Position numbers and translations under genes: made by a program. Positions 7,808 through 16,275 of a stretch of DNA of 64,000 bases are shown piece after piece. Under the pieces are notes generated by a model, which saw only the letters and a list, made by a program, of their open reading frames with translations, searched no databases and had not been told where the DNA came from. Origin of the DNA: Microbacterium pumilum (GTDB taxonomy: Bacteria; Actinomycetota; Actinomycetes; Actinomycetales; Microbacteriaceae). The stretch spans positions 2,480,001-2,544,000 of the forward strand of contig NZ_BAAAOH010000001.1 of assembly GCF_039530225.1 (NCBI RefSeq). Direction: 5' to 3'. Position 1 is the first letter of the stretch; every line of letters begins with the position of its first letter.

Positions 7808-8809
7808 ATGGCCGACTTCATCGCCCGGATCACCGCGTGGGCGCTCACCCTCAAGCCGGTGCGCGCGTTCCTGCTGTACCTCGAGAACCGCGGGCCGATG
7901 CTGGCGGACAGCATCAGCTACCGCACGCTGTTCAGCGTCTTCGCCGGGGTGTTCCTGGGCTTCTCGGTGGCCTCGCTGTGGCTGTCGGGCAACCCCGACG
8001 TCTGGGACGCGCTCATCGAGCTCGTGGATGCCGCGATCCCCGGGCTGCTCGGCGAGAACGGGCTCATCGATCCGGCGACGATCTCTGCTCCCGCCGGCCT
8101 GACGTTGGCGAGTGTCATCGCGTTGGTCGCGCTGGTCGGCTCGGCGATCGGCGCGATCGGGTCGCTTCGGACCGGATTCCGCCAGTTGGCGCGGCACGTT
8201 CACGACGATGTCTTCTGGATCTGGGTGATCGTCCGCAACGTCCTCATCGCGATCGGCATCGGGGCGTTGTTCTTCGCATCTGCCGTCGCGACTTTCTACG
8301 GGACGGCGGGTATCGGTGCCTTCACCGAGTGGCTGGGGCGGGGACCGAACGATCCGCTCACCGTCATCGCCGCCAGCGCCCTGTCGATCTTCGTGGTGTT
8401 CGTCCTGGATGCGCTGTGCATCGGACTGCTCTTCCGCCTCCTCTCCGGCCTCAAGCCTTCGGTCCGGTCGCTCTGGAGCGGCGCGCTTCTGGGGGCGGTC
8501 GCACTCACCGTGCTGCAGCAGCTGTCCTTCCTGTTCGTCGGCGCGGTGGCATCCAACCCGATCTACACGTCGGTCGCGTCCCTGGTCGCCGTCCTGGTCT
8601 GGCTGAATCTGTCGGCGCAGGTGATCCTGATCTCCGGCGCCTACATCATCACGGGCGTCGCGGAAGAGAGGGATCGGGTGCGTGCCCGCTTCGGTGCGAG
8701 ATCCTTCGCACAGCGACGCGTGCAGCAGGCCGAAGACCTCGCCCGGCTGGCGAACGATGACCTCAGGGACGCGCGGGCCGACGAAGAGAAGGAGCGGAAG
8801 GGTGCCTGA
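7808..8809 (+). CDS. YihY/virulence factor BrkB family membrane protein
   Basis: A 333-residue inner-membrane protein with about six hydrophobic segments. It shows the YihY pattern: an early DSISYRTLFSVFAGVF segment (family 'a-x-x-Y-x-x-x-x-S-x-x-P'), a central pair of long helices, the WSGALLGAVALTVLQQLSFLF segment, and a late LVAVLVWLNLSAQVILISGAYI helix that is highly conserved. The cytosolic tail (about 50 residues) is charged and Arg/Ala/Asp-rich. The molecular function of YihY proteins is not settled; the old name 'ribonuclease BN' is wrong for this family. The gene overlaps the following epimerase gene by 8 nt. Confidence 0.85.
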   Translation: MADFIARITAWALTLKPVRAFLLYLENRGPMLADSISYRTLFSVFAGVFLGFSVASLWLSGNPDVWDALIELVDAAIPGLLGENGLIDPATISAPAGLTLASVIALVALVGSAIGAIGSLRTGFRQLARHVHDDVFWIWVIVRNVLIAIGIGALFFASAVATFYGTAGIGAFTEWLGRGPNDPLTVIAASALSIFVVFVLDALCIGLLFRLLSGLKPSVRSLWSGALLGAVALTVLQQLSFLFVGAVASNPIYTSVASLVAVLVWLNLSAQVILISGAYIITGVAEERDRVRARFGARSFAQRRVQQAEDLARLANDDLRDARADEEKERKGA

Positions 8810-9488
8810 GGCTGTCCCGACCTATCGAGCCGAACAGGTCAGGGCTGCCGAGCAGCCCCTGCTCGCGGCCGGTGAGCCGCTCATGAGGAGGGCGGCCGCA
8901 GCGCTCGCGGCGATCGTGCGCGAACAGCTGGCGGATGCGGTGACCCCGCGCGTCCTCGTGCTCGTGGGGAGCGGCGACAACGGCGGCGATGCGCTGTTCG
9001 CTGCGGCTGACCTCCGCGGCGCGGCCGAGGTCGATCTCCTGCTCGTGTCGGAGCGGTTCCATCGACAGGCGCTCGATGCGGCCGTCGCGGCAGGAGCGCG
9101 GCGAATCGACCTGCCGACCGCGCGGGATGCGGCATCCGATTACGCCGTTGTCGTCGACGGGATTCTCGGCATCGGCTCTTCCGCCTCATCCGCACTCCGC
9201 GGCGTTGCACGCGAAGTGGTGGAGTCCCTGCTGCCCGCGGTCCGCGGAGGGCGACCTCGTGCGGTCGCCGTCGACCTGCCGAGTGGGCTGCATCCCGACA
9301 CCGGTGAGGCGGATGATGTCGTGCTGCCGGCCTCGGTCACCGTGACCTTCGGCGCGGTGAAGGCGGGCTGTGCGAGGGCGCGGGGACCGGCCCTGTGCGG
9401 ACGTGTGGTGCTGATCGACCTGGGGCTTCAGCTGAACGGAGCGGATGCGGTGGGGACGGCACCCGTCGACCGCGTCGTGAATGGCTGA
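8802..9488 (+). CDS. nnrE: NAD(P)HX epimerase (YjeF N-terminal domain)
   Basis: A 228-residue protein that epimerises damaged hydrated NADH and NADPH so that the partner dehydratase can repair them. The sequence has the family's GSGDNGGDALFAA motif (around residues 54-66), a central Rossmann-like VVVDGILGIG segment, the AVDLPSGLHPDTG segment with the catalytic aspartate, and the VTFGAVKAGC strand. The C-terminal kinase-like dehydratase domain present in fused versions is missing, so the dehydratase must be elsewhere. The GTG at 8802 follows an AAGGAG at 8789-8794 and overlaps the upstream stop by 8 nt, which suggests translational coupling. Confidence 0.85.
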   Translation: MPEAVPTYRAEQVRAAEQPLLAAGEPLMRRAAAALAAIVREQLADAVTPRVLVLVGSGDNGGDALFAAADLRGAAEVDLLLVSERFHRQALDAAVAAGARRIDLPTARDAASDYAVVVDGILGIGSSASSALRGVAREVVESLLPAVRGGRPRAVAVDLPSGLHPDTGEADDVVLPASVTVTFGAVKAGCARARGPALCGRVVLIDLGLQLNGADAVGTAPVDRVVNG

Positions 9489-9680
9489 GCGCGGGTCCCC
9501 TCGGCGGGGGCTTGCGGGCACGTCCCTCAGGGGCCGGGCCCCCAGAACCCGGTCACTGAGTGTGCCCCCCGATCATGACGTTGGACGCGCGGTCAGCCGT
9601 CGACGAACGCCCGTTGCGCGTGGCGTACGCGGTCGCCGACGAGCGCCTGCCGGACGGCTTCGGGGTCTTTACGGGTGACC
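9489..9680. other. 192-bp region without a convincing gene
   Basis: Short open frames exist (for example plus 9560-9757) but they lack a ribosome site, run into the TetR operator, and show no recognisable protein. A reading on the minus strand (about 9597-9680) is similarly short. I see no gene here. Confidence 0.5.
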
Positions 9681-9704
9681 TAATCGGACCACATCGTCCG
9701 ATTA
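9681..9704. promoter_or_regulatory. perfect palindromic operator upstream of the TetR gene
   Basis: TAATCGGAC and GTCCGATTA form a perfect 9-bp inverted repeat around a 6-nt centre. It lies 73 nt before the TetR start and overlaps a TAGTCT hexamer (9703-9708), so it is a good candidate for autorepression by the downstream regulator. Confidence 0.8.
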
Positions 9705-9776
9705 GTCTGGACAATAGCAGACCGCGCGAGCGGTCACAATGGACCGAGAAATCCTGAAGTCGGAGCCGGGGGCCAG

Positions 9777-10406
9777 GTGCGAGCGGACGCTGAGGCGAAT
9801 CGTGGAAGAGTGCTGGATGCCGCAGCCGACGTCTTCGCGCAACACGGGATCGAGGCGCCGATGAACCTCGTCGCCGAACGCGCGGGTGTGGGAAAAGGAA
9901 CGCTCTACCGGCACTTCGTCGATCGAGATGCGCTGATGCAGGGGCTCGCCGATCGGCTCCAAGAGCGGTACGCGACCATCGCCCGGGAGGCGGAGAACGC
10001 CGCGAGCGGGTGGGATGGGCTGCTCACCTACATCGACGGCGTGACGTCGATGTACTTCGAGCTGCCGTGGATGGTCGTGGTCCGCGCCCGCGCGCGCCGG
10101 GTGTCGAGTACGAAGGGACAAGCCGAGCGGGATTTCAGGCTGGTGCTCGAGCGAGCGTGGGCCGAGGGCTCACTGCGCACCGACGTCGACCTGACGGATC
10201 TGGCCTTCGTCACGTCGGCCCTGGGGGGTCTCGCCGAGATCTCCGAGCCGGTGCGATCGGTCGTCCTCGCGCGCCTGAGGGGCGTCGTGCTCGATGGGTT
10301 GCGCGCTGAGGGGTCTCCGCGTCCGCCGCTCAGCGCACCGCCCTTGGAAATCGAGCACCTGCGCGACTACCTGCAAGGGCAGGACGGCACCCCGGACGCG
10401 GACTGA
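9777..10406 (+). CDS. TetR-family transcriptional regulator
   Basis: A 209-residue repressor-type protein. Residues 1-50 form the TetR helix-turn-helix: GRVLDAAADVFAQHGIEAP, then ERAGVGKGTLYRHFVDRDAL, the recognition helix. The remainder is an all-helical ligand-binding domain with FELPWMVVVRARARR at its centre. The ligand is unknown. It stands alone: the neighbour downstream is convergent with 6 nt between stops, so the target is probably itself through the palindrome at 9681-9704, plus genes elsewhere. GTG at 9777 was chosen as the only start that keeps the whole HTH; the ribosome site is weak (GGAGCC). Confidence 0.9.
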   Translation: MRADAEANRGRVLDAAADVFAQHGIEAPMNLVAERAGVGKGTLYRHFVDRDALMQGLADRLQERYATIAREAENAASGWDGLLTYIDGVTSMYFELPWMVVVRARARRVSSTKGQAERDFRLVLERAWAEGSLRTDVDLTDLAFVTSALGGLAEISEPVRSVVLARLRGVVLDGLRAEGSPRPPLSAPPLEIEHLRDYLQGQDGTPDAD

Positions 10407-10412
10407 CGAGGC

Positions 10413-11144
10413 TCAGCGGCTGTAGCGGTCGACGAAGTTGCGCAGGATGCGGCTCGGGTGCGAGACCTCGGCACGTCGCACCGCGGTCAGGGTCAGCTCG
10501 AGTTCGTCGACGGCGAAGTATCCGTGATCGGCGTACGCGTGGATGCGGGTCGTTATGCCGTCGATGTCGAGTTCGGGGTGGAACTGGGTCGCGTAGACGT
10601 TCGCGCCGACACGGAACATCTGCACCGGGCACGCCGGAGACGATCCGAGCAGCACCGCGGACGGCGGCAGGATCGTGATCGCCTCTTTGTGACCGACGAA
10701 GGCATCGAAAGTGTCCGGCAAGCCGTCGAGAAGCGGGTCCGAGGCCCCGGCTTCGGACAGCGTCACGGGCACGATGCTGATCGGCTCGGGGTACGTGCGG
10801 TCGATGGTGGCGCCCTGGTGCACTCCGAGAGTCCCGATTCCGTAGCAGGCGCCGAGGAACGGGAAATCCCGCGCGACCACGTCGTCGAGGAGAGTCTGGA
10901 ACTCCGCCTCGACGCGATGCTGCACGCTGGACTTCTTCTGGTCGGGGTCGGAGGCGTTGAACGGGCCACCGCCGACGAAGATGCCCGAGAACGCGTCGAG
11001 GTCGAACGCGGGCATCGGCCCGGACTCGAGCCGCACGCGGATCAGCTGGTCGGGTGAGAGCCCCGTGTAGCGCAGGAAGAGCGCGTACTCCTCGTCCGCC
11101 GGGCGGTCCTCCGCCCTCGTCGCCAGAAGTGCGAAAGGCCTCAC
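10413..11144 (-). CDS. class I glutamine amidotransferase (GMP synthase-like)
   Basis: A 243-residue stand-alone GATase1 domain. The nucleophile is C100 in the FLGACYGIG elbow; the FHPELD segment supplies the catalytic histidine and glutamate. An early GIFVGGGPFNASD segment forms the oxyanion region. Such proteins hydrolyse glutamine for an unknown acceptor, or cleave gamma-glutamyl bonds; databases usually call them 'GMP synthase glutamine amidotransferase domain-like'. They are not guaA, which is much longer. GTG at 11144 is preceded by TAGGCT six nt away, fitting a leaderless mRNA divergent from glgP. Confidence 0.85.
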   Translation of the reverse strand: MRPFALLATRAEDRPADEEYALFLRYTGLSPDQLIRVRLESGPMPAFDLDAFSGIFVGGGPFNASDPDQKKSSVQHRVEAEFQTLLDDVVARDFPFLGACYGIGTLGVHQGATIDRTYPEPISIVPVTLSEAGASDPLLDGLPDTFDAFVGHKEAITILPPSAVLLGSSPACPVQMFRVGANVYATQFHPELDIDGITTRIHAYADHGYFAVDELELTLTAVRRAEVSHPSRILRNFVDRYSR

Positions 11145-11150
11145 TCCTCG

Positions 11151-11156
11151 AGCCTA
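11151..11156 (-). promoter_or_regulatory. -10 hexamer TAGGCT, leaderless start of the amidotransferase
   Basis: TAGGCT ends 6 nt before the GTG at 11144. Confidence 0.55.
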
Positions 11157-11248
11157 AGTGAGGCCAGACGAACCCCAGCGCATGTTTCCAACGTGCAAAC
11201 TCTCCCCCGAGAGCGCAGGCGAGTATGCGCGTCAGGACGAGAGGTGGG

Positions 11249-11254
11249 TAGCGT
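11249..11254 (+). promoter_or_regulatory. -10 hexamer TAGCGT, leaderless start of glgP
   Basis: TAGCGT ends 6 nt before the GTG at 11261. The ATG at 11255 touches the hexamer, so it would lie upstream of the expected transcript start and is unlikely to be used. Confidence 0.55.
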
Positions 11255-11260
11255 ATGGGG

Positions 11261-13780
11261 GTGTCTGAAGAGAACTCCGCCTCCGTCTCGCCCGCCCACC
11301 GCCTCGGCGCGACGCACCCCCTCGCGCTCGCGCCGGTGATCTCACCCCCCGCGACAGTGGACGGGTTCGTCCGGCAGTTCCTGCAGAACCTCAACTTCGA
11401 CCAGGGGGTGGCCCTGTCGGACTCGAGTTCCACTGACCAGTACCTCGCGCTCGCAGGCACCGTGCGCGACTACCTCATGGCACGCTGGCTCGACGACCAG
11501 AGCCGCCAGCGCGCGCAGCAGTCGAAGGGCGTGTGCTACCTCTCCGCCGAGTACCTGCTCGGACGTCAACTCGACAACAACCTGCTCGCCTCGCGCCTCA
11601 CCGACATCGCGACCGAGTCCCTCGCCAAGTGCGGCATCGACATCGATGTGCTCCGTCAGGTGGAAGTCGAGCCGGGTCTCGGCAACGGCGGCCTCGGGCG
11701 CCTGGCCGCCTGCTTCATCGACTCGCTTGCGACGATGAGCGTCCCGAGCACCGGGTACGGCATCCGGTACGAGTACGGGATCTTCCGTCAGACCTTCATC
11801 GACGGACAGCAGGTCGAGCAGCCCGATGCCTGGCTCGCCCTCGGATCGCCGTGGGAGTTCCCCCACCCTGAGGCGGCACAGCAGATCTCATTCGGGGGCC
11901 ACACCGAGACCTACGACGATGAGGACGGTGTCACACGCAGTCGCTGGATTCCCGCATGGCACGTGCAGGCGGTCCCCTACAACTACATGGTGCCGGGGTA
12001 CCACAACGGCCGTGTCAACACTCTCCGCCTGTGGAGCGCGGTCGCCTCCGATGCGTTCGACCTGCGCATCTTCAATTCGGGCGACTACGAAGAGGCCGTC
12101 CGCGCGCAGACGTTCGCCGAGAACATCTCGAAGGTGCTCTACCCCGAGGACTCCACCCCCCAGGGCAAAGAGCTGCGTCTCCAGCAGCAGTACTTCTTCG
12201 TCGCCGCGTCGATCGGCGACTTCCTCGACAACGTGCTCCCGGAGGGCTTCGACCTTTCGAAGCTCCCCGACCGGGTCATCTTCCAGCTCAACGACACGCA
12301 TCCCGTCATCGCCGTGCCCGAGCTGATGCGCGTCCTGGTCGACGAACGTGGGATCGAATGGGATGCCGCGTGGGCGATCACGCAGCAGTGCTTCGCGTAT
12401 ACGTGCCACACGCTCCTCCCCGAAGCGCTCGAGGTGTGGTCGGTCGATCTCCTGGGGCGCCTCCTCCCGCGCCACCTCGAGATCATCTACCGCATCAACG
12501 ACGAGTTCCTCCTCGCCGTGCGCGAGCGCTTCGGCGATGACGAGCTCCGCATCCGCGCCATGTCGATCATCGGGGAGCACCCGTATCGCTCCGTCCGCAT
12601 GGCCTATCTCGCGACGGTCGCGGGTGCGAAGGTCAACGGGGTCGCGGAGCTGCACTCGCAGCTGCTCCGAGAGAAGGTGCTGCCGGACTTCGACGAGTTC
12701 TTCCCCGGCAAGTTCACGAACGTCACCAACGGTGTCACGCCGCGCCGCTTCATCCGGCTCGCCAACCCCGACCTCGCAAGTCTCATCACCGAAGCCCTCG
12801 GGGCCGGCTGGACCGTGGACCTCGAGCGGCTGCGGGGACTCGAGGCCTTCGCGGCCGACCCGGAGTTCCGCGAGAGATTCGCCGCCGTCAAGGCGCACAA
12901 CAAGGTGCGCCTGGCGTCGGTACTCCGAGAGCGCGACGGCATCGAGGTCGGCGATGGCCACATGCTCGACGTCATGGTGAAGCGTCTGCACGAGTACAAG
13001 AGGCAGATGCTCAAGGTGCTGCACATCGTCACTCAGTACGAGCAGGTCCGCTCGGGTGAGGTCGCCGCGTCCGACATCATCCCTCGCACGTTCATCTTCG
13101 GGGCGAAGGCAGCTCCTGGTTACACGATGGCGAAGCACATCATCCACCTCGTCAACGCCGTCGGAGAGGTCGTCAACAGCGATCCGGTCGTCGAGGGCCG
13201 ACTCAAGGTCCTCTTCCCGCCGAACTACAACGTGACCCTTGCCGAGCGCGTCATCCCCGCCGCGGATCTCTCGGAGCAGATCTCTCTCGCAGGCAAGGAG
13301 GCATCCGGCACGGGCAACATGAAGTTCGCCCTCAATGGCGCCCTCACCATCGGCACCGACGACGGCGCGAACGTCGAGATCCGCAAACTCGTCGGCGACG
13401 ACAACTTCTTCCTCTTCGGCATGAGCGAGCCGGAGGTCGAGGCGCTCTGGGCGAAGGGCTATCAACCCACCGAGTACTACCAGTCCGACGAGCGGCTGCG
13501 GCGTGCCATGGACCTCATCGCGTCCGGCGCCTTCTCGGGTGGCGACCGATCGGTCTTCGAGCCCATCGTCTCGAACCTCCTGTACGACGACCGCTTCATG
13601 GTGCTGGCCGACTACTCGTCGTACATCGAGGCACAGGCGAGGGTGGACGAAGCATACGCAGACCAGGACACGTGGAGCCGCTCTGCGATCCTCAACATCG
13701 CCCGGTCCGGCTTCTTCTCATCCGATCGATCGATCCGCGACTACATCGAGCGGGTCTGGCACACTCCACCGATGTTGTAG
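11261..13780 (+). CDS. glgP: glycogen/alpha-glucan phosphorylase (GT35)
   Basis: An 839-residue enzyme, the usual length for GT35, that cleaves alpha-1,4-glucan ends with phosphate to give glucose-1-phosphate. Visible landmarks are the LGNGGLGRLAACF segment of the catalytic cleft, the NDTHP segment, the VTNGVTPRRF segment, and the pyridoxal-phosphate site EASGTGNMKFALNGALTIGT, whose Lys688 should carry the cofactor. The N-terminus (about 25 residues, SEENSASVSPAH...) is disordered-looking. The start was moved to GTG 11261 because a TAGCGT -10 hexamer ends 6 nt before it; ATG 11255 would add two residues. It is divergent from the amidotransferase. No glycogen synthesis genes are in the window. 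Confidence 0.95.
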   Translation: MSEENSASVSPAHRLGATHPLALAPVISPPATVDGFVRQFLQNLNFDQGVALSDSSSTDQYLALAGTVRDYLMARWLDDQSRQRAQQSKGVCYLSAEYLLGRQLDNNLLASRLTDIATESLAKCGIDIDVLRQVEVEPGLGNGGLGRLAACFIDSLATMSVPSTGYGIRYEYGIFRQTFIDGQQVEQPDAWLALGSPWEFPHPEAAQQISFGGHTETYDDEDGVTRSRWIPAWHVQAVPYNYMVPGYHNGRVNTLRLWSAVASDAFDLRIFNSGDYEEAVRAQTFAENISKVLYPEDSTPQGKELRLQQQYFFVAASIGDFLDNVLPEGFDLSKLPDRVIFQLNDTHPVIAVPELMRVLVDERGIEWDAAWAITQQCFAYTCHTLLPEALEVWSVDLLGRLLPRHLEIIYRINDEFLLAVRERFGDDELRIRAMSIIGEHPYRSVRMAYLATVAGAKVNGVAELHSQLLREKVLPDFDEFFPGKFTNVTNGVTPRRFIRLANPDLASLITEALGAGWTVDLERLRGLEAFAADPEFRERFAAVKAHNKVRLASVLRERDGIEVGDGHMLDVMVKRLHEYKRQMLKVLHIVTQYEQVRSGEVAASDIIPRTFIFGAKAAPGYTMAKHIIHLVNAVGEVVNSDPVVEGRLKVLFPPNYNVTLAERVIPAADLSEQISLAGKEASGTGNMKFALNGALTIGTDDGANVEIRKLVGDDNFFLFGMSEPEVEALWAKGYQPTEYYQSDERLRRAMDLIASGAFSGGDRSVFEPIVSNLLYDDRFMVLADYSSYIEAQARVDEAYADQDTWSRSAILNIARSGFFSSDRSIRDYIERVWHTPPML

Positions 13781-13832
13781 CCCGGGCCCGGCGCGAACCG
13801 CGTGTGCTCGACGGGCGTCGGCACGCCGGGGC

Positions 13833-13838
13833 TAGGGT
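13833..13838 (+). promoter_or_regulatory. -10 hexamer TAGGGT, leaderless start of the 71-residue gene
   Basis: TAGGGT ends 6 nt before the ATG at 13845. Confidence 0.5.
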
Positions 13839-13844
13839 GGGCTC

Positions 13845-14060
13845 ATGGCGATTGCACGACTGCACGGAGGCCCGCTGGATCAGCAGCTGCTTCCTCTCGA
13901 GAGTCCGGAGCTGGACTCACTCATCGTTCCCTACGGCGAGGGGCAGGTCGTGTACCGCCGCGGTGGCGCCCTCGAGCACACCGGCGACGGCGACGGACCC
14001 ACCGAGGCCGAGTTCTGGTTCGTCGAGGCGACGGATGAGATCGGACCCTCCGACGACTGA
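13845..14060 (+). CDS. hypothetical 71-residue protein
   Basis: Not recognised as a named family. The short acidic protein has no cysteines, no signal peptide and no membrane segment; the pattern HGGPLDQQLLPL, then VPYGEGQVVYRR, then AEFWFVEATD suggests a small beta-sheet protein of a kind common in Microbacteriaceae. The last 26 nt overlap the start of the following CYTH gene, so the two are likely cotranscribed and coupled. The leaderless -10 hexamer and third-position GC support it as real. Confidence 0.65.
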   Translation: MAIARLHGGPLDQQLLPLESPELDSLIVPYGEGQVVYRRGGALEHTGDGDGPTEAEFWFVEATDEIGPSDD

Positions 14061-14721
14061 GCAGCCTCCGGGCGCCGGCTCGAGCCATTCGGTGGAGGTC
14101 GAGCGGAAGTTCGATGTCGACGAGGGCACTCCACTTCCCGACTGGCGGTCTGTTCCGGGCGTTGCATCGGTGGGAGACGCCGAGGTGCGGCAGCTCGACG
14201 CCCGCTACGTCGACACCGAGGATCGCGCGCTCGCGCGTGCCGGCTTCGCGTTGCGCCGTCGCAGCGGAGGACCCGACCAGGGATGGCACATCAAGGGTCC
14301 GCTGCACAACGGCGGCCGCATCGAACTCCACTGGCCGCTGGACGAGGGCGACCCGGACCCGGTTGTCGTTCCCGCCGCGATCCGCGCCCACCTGTCGACC
14401 CTGACGGATGCGGCGGGTGCGCCGGTGCTCGGCGGGGCGGATGCGCTCGAGCCATTGGCCCGGATCCGCAACACCCGCACCGCGTATGCGCTGCGTGCGG
14501 ACGATGGCGGACTCGTGGCCGAGTTCGTCGACGACCACGTGGATGCCACGGACGAGCGATCAGGTGCGGAGCGTCCCTGGCGGGAGTGGGAGTTCGAACT
14601 CGGCCCCGCCGCACCGGACGACCACGAGGCGCTCTTCGCCGCAGTGGACGAGGCAGTGCTCGCGGTGGGCGGCAGGCATGCGGCATCCGCTTCGAAGCTG
14701 GCGCGCGCGCTCGGGGCCTGA
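14035..14721 (+). CDS. CYTH domain protein (triphosphate tunnel enzyme-like)
   Basis: A 228-residue protein of the CYTH/thiamine-triphosphatase superfamily, which binds triphosphate-containing substrates and metal inside a beta-barrel. The hallmark VEVERKFDVDE (the ExExK motif) begins about residue 20. Later strands carry paired basic residues (FALRRRSGG, WHIKGP) and acidic ones (GRIELHWPLDE, EFELG), as expected for the tunnel. A terminal SKLARALG segment matches the family's C-terminal K-x-x-R/A. ATG 14035 was chosen; GTG 14092, next to the ExExK motif, is an alternative. It overlaps the upstream gene by 26 nt. Substrate may be triphosphate or a nucleotide; it is not determined. Confidence 0.8.
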   Translation: MRSDPPTTEQPPGAGSSHSVEVERKFDVDEGTPLPDWRSVPGVASVGDAEVRQLDARYVDTEDRALARAGFALRRRSGGPDQGWHIKGPLHNGGRIELHWPLDEGDPDPVVVPAAIRAHLSTLTDAAGAPVLGGADALEPLARIRNTRTAYALRADDGGLVAEFVDDHVDATDERSGAERPWREWEFELGPAAPDDHEALFAAVDEAVLAVGGRHAASASKLARALGA

Positions 14722-14730
14722 ACAGCGACC

Positions 14731-15606
14731 TCAGGGCAGGCGACACTCGCCGGTCAGCGGCCTCCAGCGGTGGTTGTCGCACTCCGGCAGCGGCTCGTTC
14801 GATCGCACCGCGTCGACCACGTCGTCGACGGCCCTGACGACCAGGGCCTCAGCGTCCCAGTGAACGGCGTGGCCGGCCTCGGTCGCAATCACATGGAGGA
14901 CGTCGTCCGAGAGCGTGGCGAGCCGGTCCTGCGTCTGCAGCCACAGCTCGGGGTCGGGCCAATCCTCCATCGTCCCTTGCGTCAGCACGATCAGGGGGAG
15001 ATCACCGAGATCGAGGCCATTCAGCTCATCGGTGGTCCTGGCGGTGTCGATGTCTCGGCCGCCCTCGGCCCACGCGAAGAAGTCCCACTCGGGTGAATCG
15101 AACAGCTCGGGGGTCGCCGCATCCTCGAGCACCAATCCGGCGAGCAGGTCGCCGTGCCGCACCGCGAATGCCTGCGCCACGACCCCGCCGTACGACCAGC
15201 CGAGCATGACATAGGGGCCGGGCTCTTCCCGTGCATCCAGTGTGGCGAGCAACTGGTCGGCGGCGTCGCCCGCGGACGGGTCGTCGAGGTGTTCCGGCCA
15301 GCTCGGGCTCCCTCCCAGACCCGCACGCGAGTAGCTGCACACCCGGTTCGTCTCCGCGAGCTCGTCCTGCAGCTCGAGGAAGGCACTTCCGTCGGTGCCC
15401 AATCCCGGCACGAGAACCACCGTGGGTGCGCCATCGCCGCTGCAGGTCATCGCGAGGTTCGCGGGGGCGACGCTCGCGGCGGGGGTGTTCGCGGGGGCCC
15501 GGGTCGTGTGTGCCGTGGTCCCGGAAGGACTCGCGCAGCCCACGAGCACTGCGACGAGGAGGATCAGCGTGCAGCTGGCCCGGATGCCCGGCTGTGCCGA
15601 GGTCAT
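14731..15606 (-). CDS. alpha/beta-hydrolase lipoprotein
   Basis: A 291-residue exported lipoprotein: signal peptide with lipobox LVGC, acylated Cys24, then a Thr/Ala/Pro linker and an alpha/beta-hydrolase domain. The nucleophile elbow GWSYGG places Ser138 as the active-site serine; HAVHWD near residue 255 has the catalytic histidine, and DLPLIVLTQG precedes the acid. VVLVPGLGTDG is the oxyanion loop. Cysteines near 55, 90 and in the C-terminal CDN/CRLP segments could make disulfides outside the membrane. Substrate is not known. The ATG at 15606 lies 7 nt after a TATCGT hexamer; the gene is divergent from the thioesterase. Confidence 0.85.
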   Translation of the reverse strand: MTSAQPGIRASCTLILLVAVLVGCASPSGTTAHTTRAPANTPAASVAPANLAMTCSGDGAPTVVLVPGLGTDGSAFLELQDELAETNRVCSYSRAGLGGSPSWPEHLDDPSAGDAADQLLATLDAREEPGPYVMLGWSYGGVVAQAFAVRHGDLLAGLVLEDAATPELFDSPEWDFFAWAEGGRDIDTARTTDELNGLDLGDLPLIVLTQGTMEDWPDPELWLQTQDRLATLSDDVLHVIATEAGHAVHWDAEALVVRAVDDVVDAVRSNEPLPECDNHRWRPLTGECRLP

Positions 15607-15613
15607 GGCGGGG

Positions 15614-15619
15614 ACGATA
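15614..15619 (-). promoter_or_regulatory. -10 hexamer TATCGT, leaderless start of the lipoprotein hydrolase
   Basis: TATCGT ends 7 nt before the ATG at 15606. Confidence 0.55.
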
Positions 15620-15664
15620 CTCCCCCCGGGTGCAGTCGTCGATGACCCGGGTGACGGTGCCGTT

Positions 15665-15670
15665 TAGTCT
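15665..15670 (+). promoter_or_regulatory. -10 hexamer TAGTCT, leaderless start of the thioesterase
   Basis: TAGTCT ends 6 nt before the ATG at 15677. It lies about 45 nt from the divergent hexamer at 15614-15619, so the two promoters are back to back. Confidence 0.6.
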
Positions 15671-15676
15671 GGCGGC

Positions 15677-16180
15677 ATGGCCACCGACGACGACCTCGCA
15701 CGCTCGCGCACCTTTTCCTGGGACGATCCGGTGCCGCCGCTGGCGGCATCCCGCCAGCTGGACGGACTCACCTACCTGCGCGCGCTGATCTCGGGGGACT
15801 TCCCGCCGCCGCCGATCGCGCAGCTCATGAACTTCTGGATGATCTCGGCCGAGCCGGGTGTGGCGGTGTTCGAGTGCGAGCCGGGGGAGTATCACTACAA
15901 CCCGCTGGGCCTGATCCACGGTGGCCTCGCATGTACCCTGCTCGACACCGTGGTGGGCTGCGCCGCGCACACGACACTGCCTGCGGGAGTGGGATACACG
16001 TCGATCGACCTCAACGTGTCGTACGTGCGCCCGATCCTCGCCACCACCGGCCTGCTTCGTGCACGCGGGCGGGTGGTCAAGGGCGGTCAGCGCGTGATCT
16101 TCGCGTCAGGTGAGTTGACGGATGCCGCAGGGGCGCTGCTCGCGACGGCGACGAGTTCACTGCTCGTCCTGCGGGGCTAG
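15677..16180 (+). CDS. PaaI-family hotdog-fold thioesterase
   Basis: A 167-residue acyl-CoA thioesterase-like protein. The hotdog signature is NPLGLIHGGLACTLLDTVVG (residues about 75-94: N/H-G-G-x-x-x-x-x-x-D), with the catalytic Asp or Glu in the helix, followed by the TSIDLNVSYVRPI strand typical of PaaI proteins. These hydrolyse aryl- or acyl-CoA esters; the physiological substrate is not given by neighbours. The gene ends in a strong hairpin shared with the convergent lpdA. Confidence 0.85.
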   Translation: MATDDDLARSRTFSWDDPVPPLAASRQLDGLTYLRALISGDFPPPPIAQLMNFWMISAEPGVAVFECEPGEYHYNPLGLIHGGLACTLLDTVVGCAAHTTLPAGVGYTSIDLNVSYVRPILATTGLLRARGRVVKGGQRVIFASGELTDAAGALLATATSSLLVLRG

Positions 16181-16186
16181 GTGCCG

Positions 16187-16249
16187 AGAAACCACGATCC
16201 CGCCGGGACCCCGCGCCGCGCGCGGGGTGTCAGCGGGAATGCGGTTTCT
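16187..16249. terminator. long stem-loop between convergent thioesterase and lpdA
   Basis: Three nested arms pair: AGAAACC with GGTTTCT, TCCCGC with GCGGGA, and CCCCGCGC with GCGCGGGG around a small loop. The hairpin spans 63 nt and could terminate both convergent transcripts. Confidence 0.8.
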
Positions 16250-16275
16250 GAGCCCTGACGAAGCGTCAGCTCGGG

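Noticed and set aside
9560..9757. A 65-codon plus-strand frame before the TetR gene
   Set aside because: It runs through the operator and promoter, has no ribosome site, and shows no similarity to a known family.
11888..13465. A 525-codon minus-strand frame antisense to glgP
   Set aside because: Same GC-skew artefact; glgP has full length and catalytic motifs.
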